Of a stretch of DNA of 64,000 nucleotides, positions 1 to 15,800 are shown piece by piece. The first letter of the stretch is position 1, and each line of letters opens with the position of its first letter. The notes below the pieces were generated by a model. It made no database searches, was not told the origin of the DNA, and was given only the letters and a program-made list of their open reading frames with translations. Both the position numbers and the translations under genes were made by a program. Source of the DNA: Spirodela intermedia (Eukaryota > Streptophyta > Magnoliopsida > Alismatales > Araceae); NCBI GenBank assembly GCA_902729315.2, contig LR746272.1, positions 5,145,772-5,209,771 on the forward strand, written 5' to 3'.

Positions 1-832
1 ACCTCAGTCTGCAGCACAGACATGGAGAAGAAGGGTCGAAAGGAAGAACCAGGCAGCAGGAGCAGCAGCAGCAACAGGAAAAGAAAAGAAAAGAAATGGA
101 GAAGGTCGAGGAAGAACCAGCCACTCCTTGTGCCCTTGGAAGCTCTCCGGGTTGAGCTTCTTGACGGCGACCACCATGCCGGCGCCGGGCTTCGTCGCGC
201 AGAGGGTGTGCTCGTCGATCCAGCCCTTGAAGACGGAGCCGAATCCTCCTTCTCCGAGGAGGCTGTCAGGGCGGAAGTTCCTGGTGGCGCTGCGGAGCTC
301 GTTGAAGGTGAAGGCCTTCACGTTGGAGGAGGAGAGGATCTCCCCCTCCGTTCTCGGCGTGGGGAGGCTCCCACCGGAACTCTTGCCGCTGAAGGACGGC
401 GCCGTCGAGGAGGAGCAGGCCGAGGACTTCGTCCGAGTGGACGGGAAGGAAAGCCCGGTCTTGCTGCTCGGATTGGAGGGGTCTGTTCGTCCATGGAGGA
501 GAACCAGGTCAGGAAGGGAGGGCACGGAAACCCTAATCCGAGACACCGAGGGAAAAAAAGATAGGCACTCATGACATAATTCCCGTCGATCCAAGAAGCA
601 GCAGGAATTCCGGGCAACCAAAAATCTCAAGAACAGAAGGGCACGATTGGGCGAATCCAATACCTCGGAAGGCTGAGGCAAACGGGAGATCACCAGGACG
701 GGAGACACCGTAGAGTGAGAAACAGGGGGGAAATCACAGACCCAGATGAGGGAACGAACTCTCACCCGCGAGAATTTGCGCACCATTCGTGCTGTCCACC
801 CGCGAAGAGGACGATCCCTGACAGTTGCCCAT
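1..832 (-). CDS. PBL-type receptor-like cytoplasmic kinase, 5' part (truncated by window edge)
   Basis: Three exons can be joined in phase: 832-766, 482-118 and 8-1, where the gene leaves the window. Exon 1 encodes MGNC, a typical N-myristoylation and palmitoylation start, so membrane anchoring is expected. Exon 1 ends G|GTGAGA in phase 1, and exon 2 follows an ACAG acceptor. Exon 2 has a Ser/Thr-rich linker, the family signature [11 protein letters not shown] (residues 61-72), then [14 protein letters not shown], the glycine loop GEGGFGSV (99-106) and the ATP-binding lysine of AVK (Lys130). It ends at GHKEWL, and the last 8 bases resume with T-E-V after a CAG acceptor, as in APK1/BIK1/PBL kinases. 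The family acts in immune and developmental signalling at the plasma membrane. The catalytic loop and C-terminus are outside the window. Which PBL member it is cannot be decided. The phase agreement makes the gene model strong. Confidence 0.93.
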
Positions 833-2266
833 CGCGCCTTACCGCCGGCAATCAAGGCCCCATCTGGGCAGATCCTCTCAAAATCCCGCCTTCTGATCCT
901 CGCCCCACAACACCCAGAAAGTAAAAAATCTAGACAGGAGCACAATACAAAAGAGGCCTTCTCCTCCGCCGCCGCCGCCGCCACCGCGGCCTCCGTCGGT
1001 TTGTCTCTCCTACACTCCACAGTCCGATTGGAAAGGGTCAAGAAGAAGCTGAGGAGAACCCGACACGGAGAGAGAGAGAGAGAGAGGGGCAAGGAGAAGG
1101 AAGGATTCGTTCCGGCTGGCTCGGGTAAAAACCCACCATCTGCGACGTGACGGAGGGGGTCACCCACGAAGCTCATGTTCCAGGAGCGGGCCCCAACAGA
1201 GCCTGGATATTTCCATGTCTACCTAAACTGCCCTTGTCCTACGCCAGATGCCCGGGTAGCCAAAAGGAGGGGTATTTACGGAATCCCCTGGCCTGGATCA
1301 GGGGCATAATGACGTAAACATCGGACACGGTAACTACGATTTCCATTAATGGATATTATTGATCCGCTAAGGGATGGCTATTAAGGTCGGTTCGGTTATT
1401 TTTTAGGACCGCAGTCAGTTATTTTTTTCCATTTTTGGCCTTAAAAATCACGTTCAAGAAAATGGGGGCTCCTCCTTTATCTGCCCACAGTCTCTCTCCT
1501 CATACAATTTCACACTCTCTCTAGGTCAACTCCGCTGACCATGCTAAGAGTAATTACGTGCGACGGAGCTGGCCGGAAGCATCCCGGTGAAACAATGGCG
1601 GGCGCCACCGGCTTGGAGAAGACTTGTTCTTGGGCGCGCAGCAGACTGTTCACGTGGAATATGCAGATGACTGCGACGTGATTGTTGTGGTCATCGCGCG
1701 GTCACCGGCGATCACCTACGTTGACTTTCGTTGATGAGCCGTGGTACCGTGCATGTCGAATACCGTGACGAAGACTTTGTCTTCTCTCTCTGACTTCACG
1801 TGTGCTTGGTCGAACTCGAAGGCAGTTTCGTAGGCTGTACCCTGTTTTTGTTCAGTTGATTAGGGCACCAAACAGTATTAGTCAAACAGTATGAAGATAG
1901 AGAGTGATATTTTTATTATGATATATCCAGAAAGTTCGTAAGTCGTGTCCCGACCAACTCGATACCAGCAAATCGGGGTTGACATACCGTTGACCCAAGG
2001 AGATAAAGGTCAACCCAAGCCGCCAACTCATGTCTCTACCGACTTTTGGCGAGCTAGCGGAAGACCCGCCATTCGTGGAACTCTTCATTTTCGATGGAAA
2101 TGGTCGTCCAAACGGGTCGCAAGGTCTGGAACTCAACAGCCTTGGGACATGCAGCCAGCGCCCGCGGCGGCCGCCGGCGAAGTCTCTGTATCCCGGCACA
2201 CGAAGAACCCACAGAGCCGCCAAGGAAGAGGGATGTGGAGACCAGAGGAGGAGGACGGGGACGATA
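833..2266. other. Intergenic: kinase upstream region and MYB gene 3' flank
   Basis: No credible coding exon. It holds the probable leader and promoter of the minus-strand kinase gene, including a GCC-rich stretch near 965-990 and a short GA run at 1070-1086. A T-rich stretch near 1390-1440 follows. 1880-2266 is the 3' flank of the MYB gene. Confidence 0.6.
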
Positions 2267-4571
<2,305 letters not shown>

Positions 4572-6868
4572 CTCCCAGTCCGTTGTGGCTGCTTCTTCAT
4601 GAATCGTGCGCAGAAACGCCCCCCTTGGGCACGAAAGTTCAGGTGGGCATGTGGCGATCGCCGATCCCCAGGAGGACGACGACAAAAAACCTAGTCGGCG
4701 GCGGGACTGACGGCGGCGGCGATCTAACAGAGCGAGGGGGGACTGACTTTTGTAGGTGGTGGGGTCTGCGGATTCGATGAGCGCGAAAATGGGGAGGCCC
4801 AGAGGAGTTTGAAAAATGGCGGCGGAGGAGATGAGAGAGGGGAATTGATGGGCGTAGTGGGTCGAGAGATGGGTCGTCTTCAACCTCAACCTCAGTCTGA
4901 TTATTTAATCCTCGCCATGGCCGGGCGCGGTGGTCTGCGTGATGCTGTGAGCCGTTCCCATAAATTTCTTCCCACTGGAAGGGCCATTCGTGCTGGCCGT
5001 GCTTTTCTCTGTGACGGAGCTTCACTGCTCCGTCGCCGCCGCCATTATTACTCGGCACGCTCCTCCGGCTATAAGAAATCCGAGACGAATTGGATGCCTT
5101 CAGCTCCGGCGAGACCAGCATGTCGTGAATTCCTGCCTTTGGAAACCCTAAAAAAGGAGAGGCCTTTCGGGAAAGAGGGCCCGGGGAAGGGCCATTGCTG
5201 AGATCAGAGCCCGGTGGAGAAAGAAAGGCCATCCTCCTCTTTATCTTCTTCCCCAACCTTTTTTCACCGTTCTCTCTTTCCTTTCTGGACCGGAAAGCGA
5301 GCTCTTTCGAAATTCAGTGGGGCGAGGGCCCCCCCCCTTCAGTGGGCATCATCTCCTCTTTTAACTGTTTCAGTCAGGATCCAATGCTCTCTCTCTCTCT
5401 CATACTCCATTTGTGGGGGCTCGGTCAAACCATAGGCAATTGCACGAACATCTTGTCTGCGCGATGCTGGTGGAGATCGGGGTGGGGGATGCGGGAAGCA
5501 ACCCTAATCTGCAAGGATTCATAGCTTGAACGAACCCTAAAATGGGAGGTCCAGAACACAATCTGTTGACCTTGATTCCACCGTGGATGACACATTTTGA
5601 ATTTTTTGCTGGAGAAAAAAAGGGAACCTCCCCCAGAATTCCATGAAACATAAACCTGAAACACAGGAGGAAGAAAGAAGCCCGAGAAGACCCCTCTCTC
5701 GTATCCTCTCCATTGACTTCCATCTCTCCATCTCATATTCTTAATCTTCAAGCGGGTAGCTGTAGCTGCACCATGTTCAGAATCTGTGGGATCATGGTTG
5801 ACAAATGTTTTGGGGGGGGCCCGTTGACCGCAGGTCCGTATTCATGCGGGGAGATCACTGTTCACCCACGAATGCCCCAGCCTCTCTCTCTCTCTCTCTC
5901 TGTGTGTCTCGCTATCTATCTATCTATCTAACCTCGAGCTAACCCCGTAATTAAATGATCCCTAAGCGGCTGCCCTCCCGGTCACATGGAAGACTCGATT
6001 ATAATACGACCCTTTCCAATGCATCCATGGCTGTTCTGAATCATGGCCCTCCATTAAAAATGCACTGTTGCAGTCGCCTGCCCTCGTTCCAGGGCTGCAG
6101 AACACCATCGCCTGCCATCTGATTCAGTAGATTTCCCCATAATCTATGCGTAAACGGATGGGGACTGGAGACAGCCCCCCACTGGGCAGTAGTTTTTATG
6201 GGTTCCCCCCCTCCGGAAGTCGCCAAAAGCCTCTGAACTCTGGAGAATGTTCCTTCCCTCGGGGGTGAAATTCCTCGAGACGGCGGCCGACGGTCTTCTT
6301 CTTCTTGTTCTTCCTGAGGAAGAAAAAATGGGTGGGGGAATCTTATGGGGCAATCGGCTGTGTTGCATGTGGACAAGCCCAGTGATCGGCGCCAGAATTT
6401 CTGGGGGGAAGTCCCGGTTGTCGGCTTCGCCGGCACGGACTCCACCGACCACCGCACGTTGGCCGGGCGGCCCCGCGGCGGCGCCGCCGTGGCGAGCCAT
6501 CCCACCGCGTAAGGTCTCGTGGCCAGCGAGCTTCCACGGGCGCGGAGGAAGGAGGATGGGGCGGAAGGGGAATTTCGTCGAACAGTAGGCCTGCTAGGTG
6601 ACAAAGGAGCCAGTGGAGCCTCTGAGGAATCCATGAGAAGGGGGGGGGGGGTGGGGAGGAGACAACAGGACCATGGATGAGCTGTGCTCCGTACAATATG
6701 GTCTCCATGAGAGCTTCTTACCCTCCTCCCCCTTCCCTAAACGACAGCTTCTACGTCATTTTGGCCAGGAACAGCTCTGCGTATCTCAGGGCTCACCGTC
6801 ATTACACTCCCCCCCTTCGGAGGAAGTCGGCCCCTCCTGTTAGAAAGTGGGCGACAGTGTGTCACATG

Positions 6869-6903
<35 letters not shown>

Positions 6904-7108
6904 TACATCTACGTCTGCGGGTGGGGGTCTCCTTCCCCTTTTTCTAGCGCAGGGGCGATGGCTTCCCTGTCAAGAGTACCATTCCAAGGACATGGCCTTT
7001 CGCATTGACTTGTCTTCTTCCACCCGGTCCTTCCAGCCACAGTTGCAGTCTCCCCATCTCCTCTTCTTCCTTGTCCTCTTCCCTACTCTGCAGATTCTCC
7101 CTCGCTCT

Positions 7109-7165
<57 letters not shown>

Positions 7166-7469
7166 AGCTGTATACCATTGGAGAAGGCGAGCTCCACGGC
7201 AACCACGGCCGAGTAAAGGAGCGAGGAGAAGATGAAACCCTTTTATTTCATGGCCCATGCAGAGATAATACGAGGAACACCGAGGATGACGACGGCGATG
7301 GTGAAAATCGAGAGATCCTTATTTAATTAATCCTCACCCCAGCCCAGCTCGGGATTCTTCGTAGGTAAAGAGAGTAGAGAAAAAATTAAAGGAAAGAGAT
7401 GACTTCCTTCTCTATCCACCAGCTTCTGCGACTCGAATCTCTCTAGTTTTCGACGACGGCGGAGGACGA
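4572..7469. other. Intergenic: MYB upstream region and HD-Zip 3' flank
   Basis: No conserved protein domain recognised. Open frames here (for example 6041-6634 minus) are low-complexity and Pro/Arg-rich with no family match. CT tracts lie at about 5386-5401, 5882-5902, 6870-6904 and 7110-7161. The 4572-5400 part is the likely MYB promoter and leader. Confidence 0.5.
7110..7161. repeat. (CT)n microsatellite
   Basis: Uninterrupted CT dinucleotides of about 52 bases downstream of the HD-Zip gene. A shorter CT run lies at 6870-6904. Confidence 0.95.
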
Positions 7470-7673
7470 TCAATGGAAGCTTTGGTGATCGGACCAGGCC
7501 CAGAAGCTGCCGCCGGACTGGTCGTCTAAGCCGCAAAGCATGCTGCAGAAGCTCTCCTCCTGTGGGCCCGGCTCCGACCTGGGGGGATTGTGGAGGAGCT
7601 GAGCCATGCCGGCGGCAAGCCGGAGGGGCTGGAAGAAGGGCCTGTCCTGGTGGGCGTTCGCGGGGCTGTCCGT

Positions 7674-7705
<32 letters not shown>

Positions 7706-7933
7706 TTCTCGCCATGTCCAGGTTGTTGTCGGAGCTGTTCTCGCTCCTGTTGCTGCAGGATCCCTCCGTCTCCTTGTTCAGGTTGATGGGCTCCGTCCCT
7801 TCCCTGCATTTGAGCGCCATGATCTGCATCATAACAACGGCAGTACCTAAGAGAGAGAGAGAGATAGAAAGATTGGCGATACGATAAGGAAAACACAGGG
7901 AATTTATTCTAGGGAAGGGCGAGCGAGTGGGAG

Positions 7934-7973
<40 letters not shown>

Positions 7974-9199
7974 TACAATGGGGAAACCAAGGGATAATCT
8001 TCCGGGACGTGGGGAGAGATGAGAGAGAATGGAGGGTTTCGAGTTCTTAAATTGTAGAAGCCTTTTGCGATGCTCACGCGGCGGAGTTAGAATGAGAAAC
8101 GATGGGAGGTCTTTTAATGGAGCCATAATTGTTCAATCATGAACTACTAGCAGCAAGTACACTCACTCTGGGGGAGGGAGGTTGCTGAAGATCCTCCTCA
8201 AAAGACTCAAGAGCGGGAGATCCAACGACAGCCCGTGCAAACCCAGAAACGATCGTCACAGATCCAGAAGGTAGGGGGCGGGGTCGGTGGGGGTTGTGAG
8301 AAAAAAAGAAAGAGAGAGAGAGAGAGAGAGAGGGATACGATGGAGGAAACCGGGAGGTAATTACCTCAGCCTGGAGCCTCTTCTTGAGCGAATGGAGGGA
8401 GGAAGAGGTGAGAGAAATAGAGAGAGAGGATAGATAGGAAACCGGGATCTGATTCCCTTTACCTCGAGTTGCGAGAATGGAGGAGAGATGAAGAGGGCAG
8501 AGAATAGAAGCACGGTGGGAAACCTCTGAGGATTGGAGCTTCCGTGATGGGAATGGAGGAGAGAGACGAGGGAGAGAGAGAGAGAGGTACCTCAGTCTGC
8601 AGCTTCTTGTTGTGGGAATGGAGGGCGTCGTTCTCGGCCTTGACGGCCTCGAACTGGCGCTTTAGGACGTCGAAGTCCTTCTCGAGCTGCTTCGTCTTCC
8701 ACCTCGCCCTCCTGTTCTGGAACCAGATGGCGATCTGCCGGGGCTGCAGCCCCAGCGCCCTAGCCAGCTGCATTTTCCTCTCCGGTTCCAGCTTGTTCCC
8801 CATCTCGAAGTTCTTCTCCAGCGTCTTCACCTGCTCCACGTTCAACCGCCGCTTCCTCTCCGTCCCCTGAGAGCAGTCGTCGGAGAGATCCCCCTCCCCG
8901 CTCCCCTCCTCCACGCCAGAGAAGGACATCGACCTCTTCCCCAGCATCGTCGCCACCCCTACATCCGACCAGGCATATCTGATAACTCCGCCGGAGAAAA
9001 TGGCAGCGATTTGAGCAGAAATGGGCGGAGAATTGTGGGTGGGGAGTTGCTCACCGTGGAAGTCCTGGGCGGCGGCGGGATCGCCGGCGAAGAGCGGGGA
9101 GAGGGACGGCGGCGGTGGCGGCTCCTCCCCTTGGGGCGTCTGCATCTGCAGAAGAAACCCCGCCCCGAAGAAGGACGGCGCCATCCCATTGCAACTCAT
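7470..9199 (-). CDS. HD-Zip class I transcription factor, ATHB13/ATHB23-like
   Basis: Three exons in phase give 288 aa: 9199-9055, 8958-8591 and 7823-7470. The start [11 protein letters not shown] matches the conserved N-terminus of the ATHB13/23 subgroup. The homeodomain is about residues 81-138 ([20 protein letters not shown], then [20 protein letters not shown]), followed by a leucine zipper at about 139-172. The C-terminal exon carries [20 protein letters not shown], a proline run, and an aromatic tail with FWAW near the end, probably the activation motif. Introns interrupt at DFH-G and before IMALK, as in that subgroup. HD-Zip I proteins bind pseudopalindromic CAATNATTG sites as dimers in the nucleus and act in growth and stress. 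Length is close to that of Arabidopsis ATHB13. Both introns are bounded by clear GT and AG sites. Subgroup placement is confident; orthology to one gene is not. Confidence 0.96.
7935..7970. repeat. (GA)n microsatellite in HD-Zip second intron
   Basis: GA run in the second intron (7824-8590). A second GA run lies at about 8305-8331 in the same intron. Confidence 0.9.
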
Positions 9200-9240
9200 C
9201 TGCCTCCTCCTCTGCAGATCACATAGGACGGCAAGATAGA

Positions 9241-9401
<161 letters not shown>

Positions 9402-9508
9402 TAGTACTAGAGGGGCTGAAGGAGAGAAGAAGAACAGAGGACCCTTTCCTTGCGCATCGTATATTCAGATCGGTAGCGGAAGGAAGGGGGACGTTAAATC
9501 TCTCTCTC

Positions 9509-9540
<32 letters not shown>

Positions 9541-9645
9541 GCTCTCTCTCTACCCCCGATTGCTTTCCAAGCCGTCTCCTGGACCAGCCCATGTGAGGGG
9601 GGAGACGGCGGCGGGGTTGCACCCCAACTCCTGTCATTTCCCAAT

Positions 9646-9656
9646 TTTATATATAC
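9646..9656 (-). promoter_or_regulatory. Probable TATA box of the HD-Zip gene
   Basis: The minus strand reads GGGTATATATAAAATTGG here, about 450 bases upstream of the ATG. This predicts a transcription start near 9615-9625 and a leader containing the CT and TTC tracts. Confidence 0.55.
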
Positions 9657-10690
9657 CCCCGTTCCTCGGGATACTAACGTCATTGATTTCCGTTGATACT
9701 GAGGTAAACTATAGAGAGAATATGCGCTGGACTTTCTCGGTATTTATCACATCTAAATAAAAAAGTAAATAAATTTATATTTTATTGATGGCTCAAGCGT
9801 CATTTTCCCGTCTTGTAACTTTACTATCAATAAATTAGTTCGTTACCGGATAATCGATTTATATTACCAGATTAAGTCGTCTAGTGAGAATTATCCAGCC
9901 CGAAGCCCGAAGCCCACTCCTAACGCCAGATGGCTGCCTTACAATCAGCCTCGTGGTCGCAGCCTGACTGGAGCCCACCTTTTCAAGGATTTTCTTGGGT
10001 GAGGCCCGGGCCCGCCCAGAGTTCAGGTCCGAAGCCCAGGCCCGTTGGGGGTTACAGGGGCCGGTTAAAATAGGCACGTGCAGATTCTAGAGCGTGTGAA
10101 AGGGATAACTGGCGATTAACACGCGGCGCCTCCAGCCGATGCGCACGTGCGTCACCTGACTCCAAGCATCGAGACACGGACGTGAGACCTTCCGAGGTGG
10201 GTCCCACTTTAGCTTACTCTGGGTCCCACAACAGCGACCTACCATGTGGATGTGGTCTTTGTTTTCCGCGAAGTCCACGGCGTCAGAGGATGCTTCACTG
10301 TGCGGGTGACAGGATTTTTTTTAATACCATTTTTTCTTATTCGTGGATAAATAAATACATGCAAAATCGAGTATTTTTATGATATTTTAATGCATATAAC
10401 TGGGATATTTTTCTATTAATTTGGGATGAGGAGATTTACAATCGCTGAAATTAATAAATGGTAAATTCCTATATTTCTCGAAAATAAATGGGACGAAGGG
10501 CCTGGCGGGATTTGAAAGTGTGTGGGGCGGATTCCCCGGTAAAGGGGCATCTGTCTGCCTGCCTCTCTTCCTCTCTCTCTCTCTCTCGTCCCTCTCTCTC
10601 TTCCGCGCTCTCTCTCTAGGGCGATGCCCACAAGGACCCATCTGGATATGATCTTTAGCTTGGAGGATGCTAAGATGATTTGGGGACGGG
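9657..10690. other. Intergenic, no gene seen
   Basis: Contains the distal HD-Zip promoter and AT-rich spacer. A CT-rich stretch lies at about 10561-10620. No supported gene. Confidence 0.5.
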
Positions 10691-10836
10691 GGTTAATAAA
10701 ACTTGTGGTGAGACCGCATCGATCGGGAGAAGCAGTCACCACGGAGAGGGTGGACGGACTCGAGAGGTTTCCGTTGCGATCGACAAGAGGAGTGGGGCAT
10801 GATCCCAAGGCTTACCCGACAAGCTAAAGGGGGAGG

Positions 10837-10842
<6 letters not shown>

Positions 10843-10880
<38 letters not shown>
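10843..10880. repeat. (GA)n microsatellite
   Basis: GA run adjoining the 3' end of the exon-like segment at 11309. Open frames running into it become Ser-Leu repeats and should not be trusted. Confidence 0.9.
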
Positions 10881-10885
<5 letters not shown>

Positions 10886-10999
10886 GTGTAACTCTTCCGA
10901 ATCCAATCTGTGCGTGATTGGGGAGTGTTCAACCTGACCTCCTCCGTATCATCTCGGCTGTGCGAAACTCGACCGAACCCAGTTCTTGGATGTGGAACG

Positions 11000-11719
11000 A
11001 CTCCTTCCGGAGACCCGAATCTTGGTTCCACCGTGAGATCATCCCTCGGCTTATACATAGAAAGTGATCGTAGGAGTACTCGCATTGGAAGAACCGTAAT
11101 GGCCGGCTCGGGCGTTTCAGACATATGGCACTCAGGCAAGGCCTCTAAAGCGGTATCTTCGGTGCAAGGAGCATGACAATGCTGAAGGATGGTTCCGCAC
11201 ATGGCGTCCATGCCGGCGATTGCCGTGATCACAACCGCACCCAACAAACCCACTATGGCGACGGCTGCTTGAAGATTGGAGACGCTTCCCAGAGGCAAGG
11301 CCAAGAGCCCTGAGAGGAAGGAGATAAAAGTTTTAGAGAAGAATAAACCTCAGGGTTAGTGAGACTACCAAAAGGAACAATAATCATCAGTTATAAATTG
11401 GTCTTAACAATGAAATATAAAGCAGATGAATACGTAGAAATATATAAGGCTTGACTGATTGCCAGAGAATATATTCAAATCTATAGGGCTAATTACCTAC
11501 AGACTTTTATTCCTGTGGCAAAAATGTACAATGTCAGAATTTGCTGCCATTAGATACTAGTTATGACTGGGATATATAACAATGTGATGTTATGAATGTA
11601 TTTCTGCATAGAGGATTAGACGAAAAAATCTATGTGAAAGTCTCACAAGGATTACCTGGTTTTTCAGCGAATAGGTTCTCCTGCTCGTGGCCGTGCCCCA
11701 TGTCTATGTTACCAAAAGC
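11000..11719 (-). other. Exon-like segments of an unrecognised membrane-type protein (copy A)
   Basis: Two segments fit a spliced model. 11719-11656 has a CACAG acceptor, 21 codons plus one base, and a CAG|GTAATC donor. A second starts at 11309 after CTCAG, and the split Gly codon joins in phase. It encodes LLALPLGSVSNLQAAVAIVG and continues hydrophobic (LLGAVVITAIAG), which could be one membrane helix, then a Cys-containing tail. The 3' end is undefined because the frame later runs into a CT repeat. I do not recognise the family. The segment around 11309 aligns by eye with copy B at 17101-17397, so this is probably a gene or gene relic and not chance. Confidence 0.35.
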
Positions 11720-12271
11720 CTGTGAAGGTACGAATAGACACAAGGGGCAATTTATACGGAAGCTAAAGGGAATAATAGAAGGTGTATGCTTCAGACATAT
11801 TGTCGGTGCATAATCCCATAATTTAGCGTGGTTGACAAGGGTGGTTTGGGTGGAATGAAAGATTTGAGCTTTGAATTCACGAGACTTGGGAATCCTCAAT
11901 CTTTCAGTCTACAAAGCTGGATTAAGGTGACTCTTGCATCTATGATGGTCAAAATTACTCCCTTAGATCTACAAAGGAGAGAGCTTGAATCCTCAAGCTA
12001 AGAAACACCTCAAAGAAGAAAAAATCGTACTAATTAACAACTCGTTCAATAGTACTTTTTCAGCGGATTAACTAGTAGAATATTGAAGTTCTTTGTTAAT
12101 GGTTAATTGACCTCCTTCATGTGGAACTTGACTGATTTTCTTTCTCGTGTGAACTCGAGTGTTGGATCTGGGAAACCTTGAGAGGTTAAGAGCGGATATA
12201 CTAGACATGTCTTCATGCACCGTTCCCCGACAATGGTCATTGTTTTTACTGACTGGTTAAGCTAATTATGC

Positions 12272-12848
12272 TGTTACAATGGCCAAACAGAGAAGGGGAG
12301 TTACTTAAAATGGATTCTTATCTATTACAACAGATTCCCACCTGTTTCTCCTCTCTCTTTCTCTCTCATCTTTATTTCTCTCTTCTTCCTCTATTTTAAG
12401 GGGAGGGGAATGGAAGAAAGTTGTGAAGAGTCTTGAGAGACAATGAGGATGTGGGGACATTAGACTTGGTGACCTAAGAAGACGGTAGGATTCTCACTTC
12501 TTCAATTTTGATATATATATATATACATATATCTCCCTCCCTCTTTTCTACTTAAAAAGAGGGACATATTCAACATCAAGTTGAAGAAGGATATTCAAAG
12601 ATTTCGTATGACTCTTTTCCTATTTTTTGTTCAATCAAAGAAATATCGCTCTCTTTCTATGAATATTGGAGGATATTTTCAAGCTACATAAATCCTATTG
12701 TATTAGTTCTGTGTTTTTTCATTTGTATATGATATTTCTATCTCCATTATCTTTTCCTTGATATTTTGGATGTAGCTAAACATTGTTACTACTACATTTA
12801 CGATTCTTCTTACATTGTAGGTAATTAATATTTTTTTTTACAACAACA
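12272..12848 (+). repeat. 5' LTR of Copia element
   Basis: Aligns along its length with 16362-16934 (shared start, CT-rich middle, and a shared segment beginning CACATAAATCC or CTACATAAATCC). The end could be 12845 or 12848. It contains (TA)n at about 12512-12530. Confidence 0.8.
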
Positions 12849-15800
12849 TTTGATATCAGATCTAAGTAAGTGTTACCCTATCAAGCTTGTTATTGTAAAA
12901 ATGTTAATAACAAACTTTGTGTTGAGAAATTCGATGGAAAGATGGACTTCGGTTTATGATATTAGAGAGTGCATGAAATCTTTGTATAAGAAAAACGTCA
13001 TAGGAATCTTTATTGTAAATAAAAATCAGAAAGGTTAAGTGATGCTGATTGTGATAAATTAGATTTAAAAGTAGTCAGTATAATTTAATTTATCTGATAA
13101 TTGAATATATAACATTTGTGAGTTGGATATTACTAATGATTTATAGAGGAAATTAAAAAATTCTACATGCTAAAATATTTTACAAATTACTAATATTTGA
13201 AGAAGCAATCATATAGTTTACTTATGTGTGCTGGAGTACATTCACCAAAAGCATATGAATGTATTCAATAGGTTGGTTCGCAACTTCATAGTTTGGAGGG
13301 TAAGGTGGAGCAAGAATATTAAGTATTTCTTCTTCTCTCATCATTGCCTTAGTCTTATGACTGCCTAGTAACTCTACTACAAGAAATAAGGTTATTGGAA
13401 AGTAGATAATGTAGATCTTCAAAATAAATTTAGAAAGGGAAGCAATATCTTTCAGTATGAATTACTCGAATACGTTGATTCTTGATTCTACCTATTCTTA
13501 TCATGTGCAAACTTATATATTGGTTTGACACATACATATCACTTATTGAGGGAGAGTCCTCATGAGTAATAATAATGCGTGTAGAATTGTTGAAATAGCA
13601 ATAGTAAAAGTTATGATGTGTAATAAAGTGGTTGGAACTATTTAGTAGAATGACTTTGGTGTTAATAAGTAATTATATAAGGATAGAATAAAAATTTGTT
13701 AGAAAATATATTTTAAGACAAATCTACAACTCAAAATATAAATCTTTACATATTGTTTTATTTTTTATATAAAAATGTTTTTTTATGCCTCAAATGAAGA
13801 AAATATAGGCAAGTAATTCAATACTCAAACCAAATCAAATAAGAACAAAAGTTAACATTCTCTTAGGAGGCTAGAGAAGAGAGAAAGTAGGTAGACCTTG
13901 TGTGTTTACCAAGTAGAAGTTTGTAGACCTATAAAAAAATTTCAGCCTATTTTTTTATAGAGAGAGAAAGTATGTTGATCCAATCAAATCAAACAAATCT
14001 TAAGAGAAAGAAAAAAGACTTTTGATGGGCATGATGTGACAAAAAGCTTGACACATGCTATAAGATTTTCACCAAAAGTAGTGTATCCTAACACACTAGA
14101 AAATACAAGATATGTTAGAAGATCAAATTTGTGTCTGAAAATTAAATATTCATTAGAATGTCAAAGATATACTAAAATATATTTGATTGACTCATCTTTA
14201 GTTTGTCTTGGTCAAAAGTTGTTCAAATTGATGATTTGAAACTAGTAAGACCAACTAATCTCACACAAGTTGAAAGCTAAACTTGAAAATGGATAATTTT
14301 TTTTGTTAAAGTTTTACATATTAACAATGGTGGTAAGTACACATTAAAAGAGTTCAAGGATTTTTATTTGAAAGAAGTCATATCTCATTATTTGACTATT
14401 ATAATAGAATACAAAAAAATGGAATATTCGAAAGGATCAACATAACATTGATTGAGAGAGAAAGTTGTATAATGTTGAAAACTCTTTAAGCAATTCTAGT
14501 GAGGAAAATTAACACAATATGTAATTTGATTAATCAGCCACCTTCTATGTAGTTAAGATTGAAGACTTAAGAGGAGGTCTAGTAAATCAGTAAATGATTC
14601 TAATCCAAATATTTTTGAAAGGCTTGATTACATCTTGATGCATGATAATAAATGTAAAAACCTGATAATAAATATATCTTGATGCATGACAATAGATGCA
14701 AGTCAAAGTAATACATTTTTTAGGCTATAAAGAGTGTCAAAGGTTATAAATCATAAAATCTAATAGTTTAAAAAATAGAGCTTGACAAATAAATGATATT
14801 TCGGAAGTATTAATGTTGAATAAAATGTAGAATGCGATTTCTAATGAGAAGAATGGTAGTAACTGGAATAAGTTAAAGTTGAATGAAAAAACATAGAAAT
14901 AAAATAGAAATTTAGATATTTATTTGTATAACCATGAACATTTGTATTGTAGAAAATCACTAAGGAAGAGGATTAGTCAATCTTCTAAAAGATAAGAATG
15001 TAATTGACTACAAGTGTCTAGATAGAACAAATGAAACACTTTCTGTAAGAAAACCACCCAAATATACAACTCATTTAGTAGTAAAAATGATTGAACAAAG
15101 GAAGAATATTAATTTCAGTAAAATTTTATGTCAATCCTAAAACACTCTTTGATCATAGTTGTGCTTATTATAGCAGCTATGTGTGATTTATGATTAGAGC
15201 ATCTTAATGTAAACATTATATATTTACATGAAAATTTAGAGAAGGTTTCTAAATGTTACAATATTTTTTTTTATTTAATAAGATAATGAAAAAGTTGTAT
15301 ATAAATTTAAGAGATTTATTTATGGTTCAAAGAAAACTCTCAAGTAGGGGAAAAAAGTTAGCAATTTTATACTAACACATAGCTATAGAAGAAGCATATA
15401 GGGAAATTGTGTATAGTTTCATTTTTCCCAATGATGGTTCTATTATTGTACTTATGCAGCAAAAGATTGTGGCTAACTTAGAGAAGGTGCATTAAGAATT
15501 TCACAAATTCACTATGATGTTAGCCAAATTTGATGACACACCTCTTGCTTAGAATTTCAAATTATCTTGAAGGGCATATCTAAAATCAGATAAATGTTGT
15601 TAGTGATCTGGCGTATGCTATGATATGTATATATTATACCTAATCTACTACAAGTCATTAATATTGTTAGAAAATATATGCAAAATCTAGAAAAGAGTAT
15701 TGAAATATACTAAACTAGATTTTTCATTATCTTAAGGGTATATCAAATGTTGGCTTACTATTTTAGGAGAGAAATATGACACTCTTAGCCAAATTGACTC

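Noticed and set aside
6041-6634. 197-codon minus-strand frame between MYB and HD-Zip genes
   Set aside because: Pro/Arg/Ser-rich, no domain, competing frames of similar length in GC-rich DNA; a chance frame is likely.
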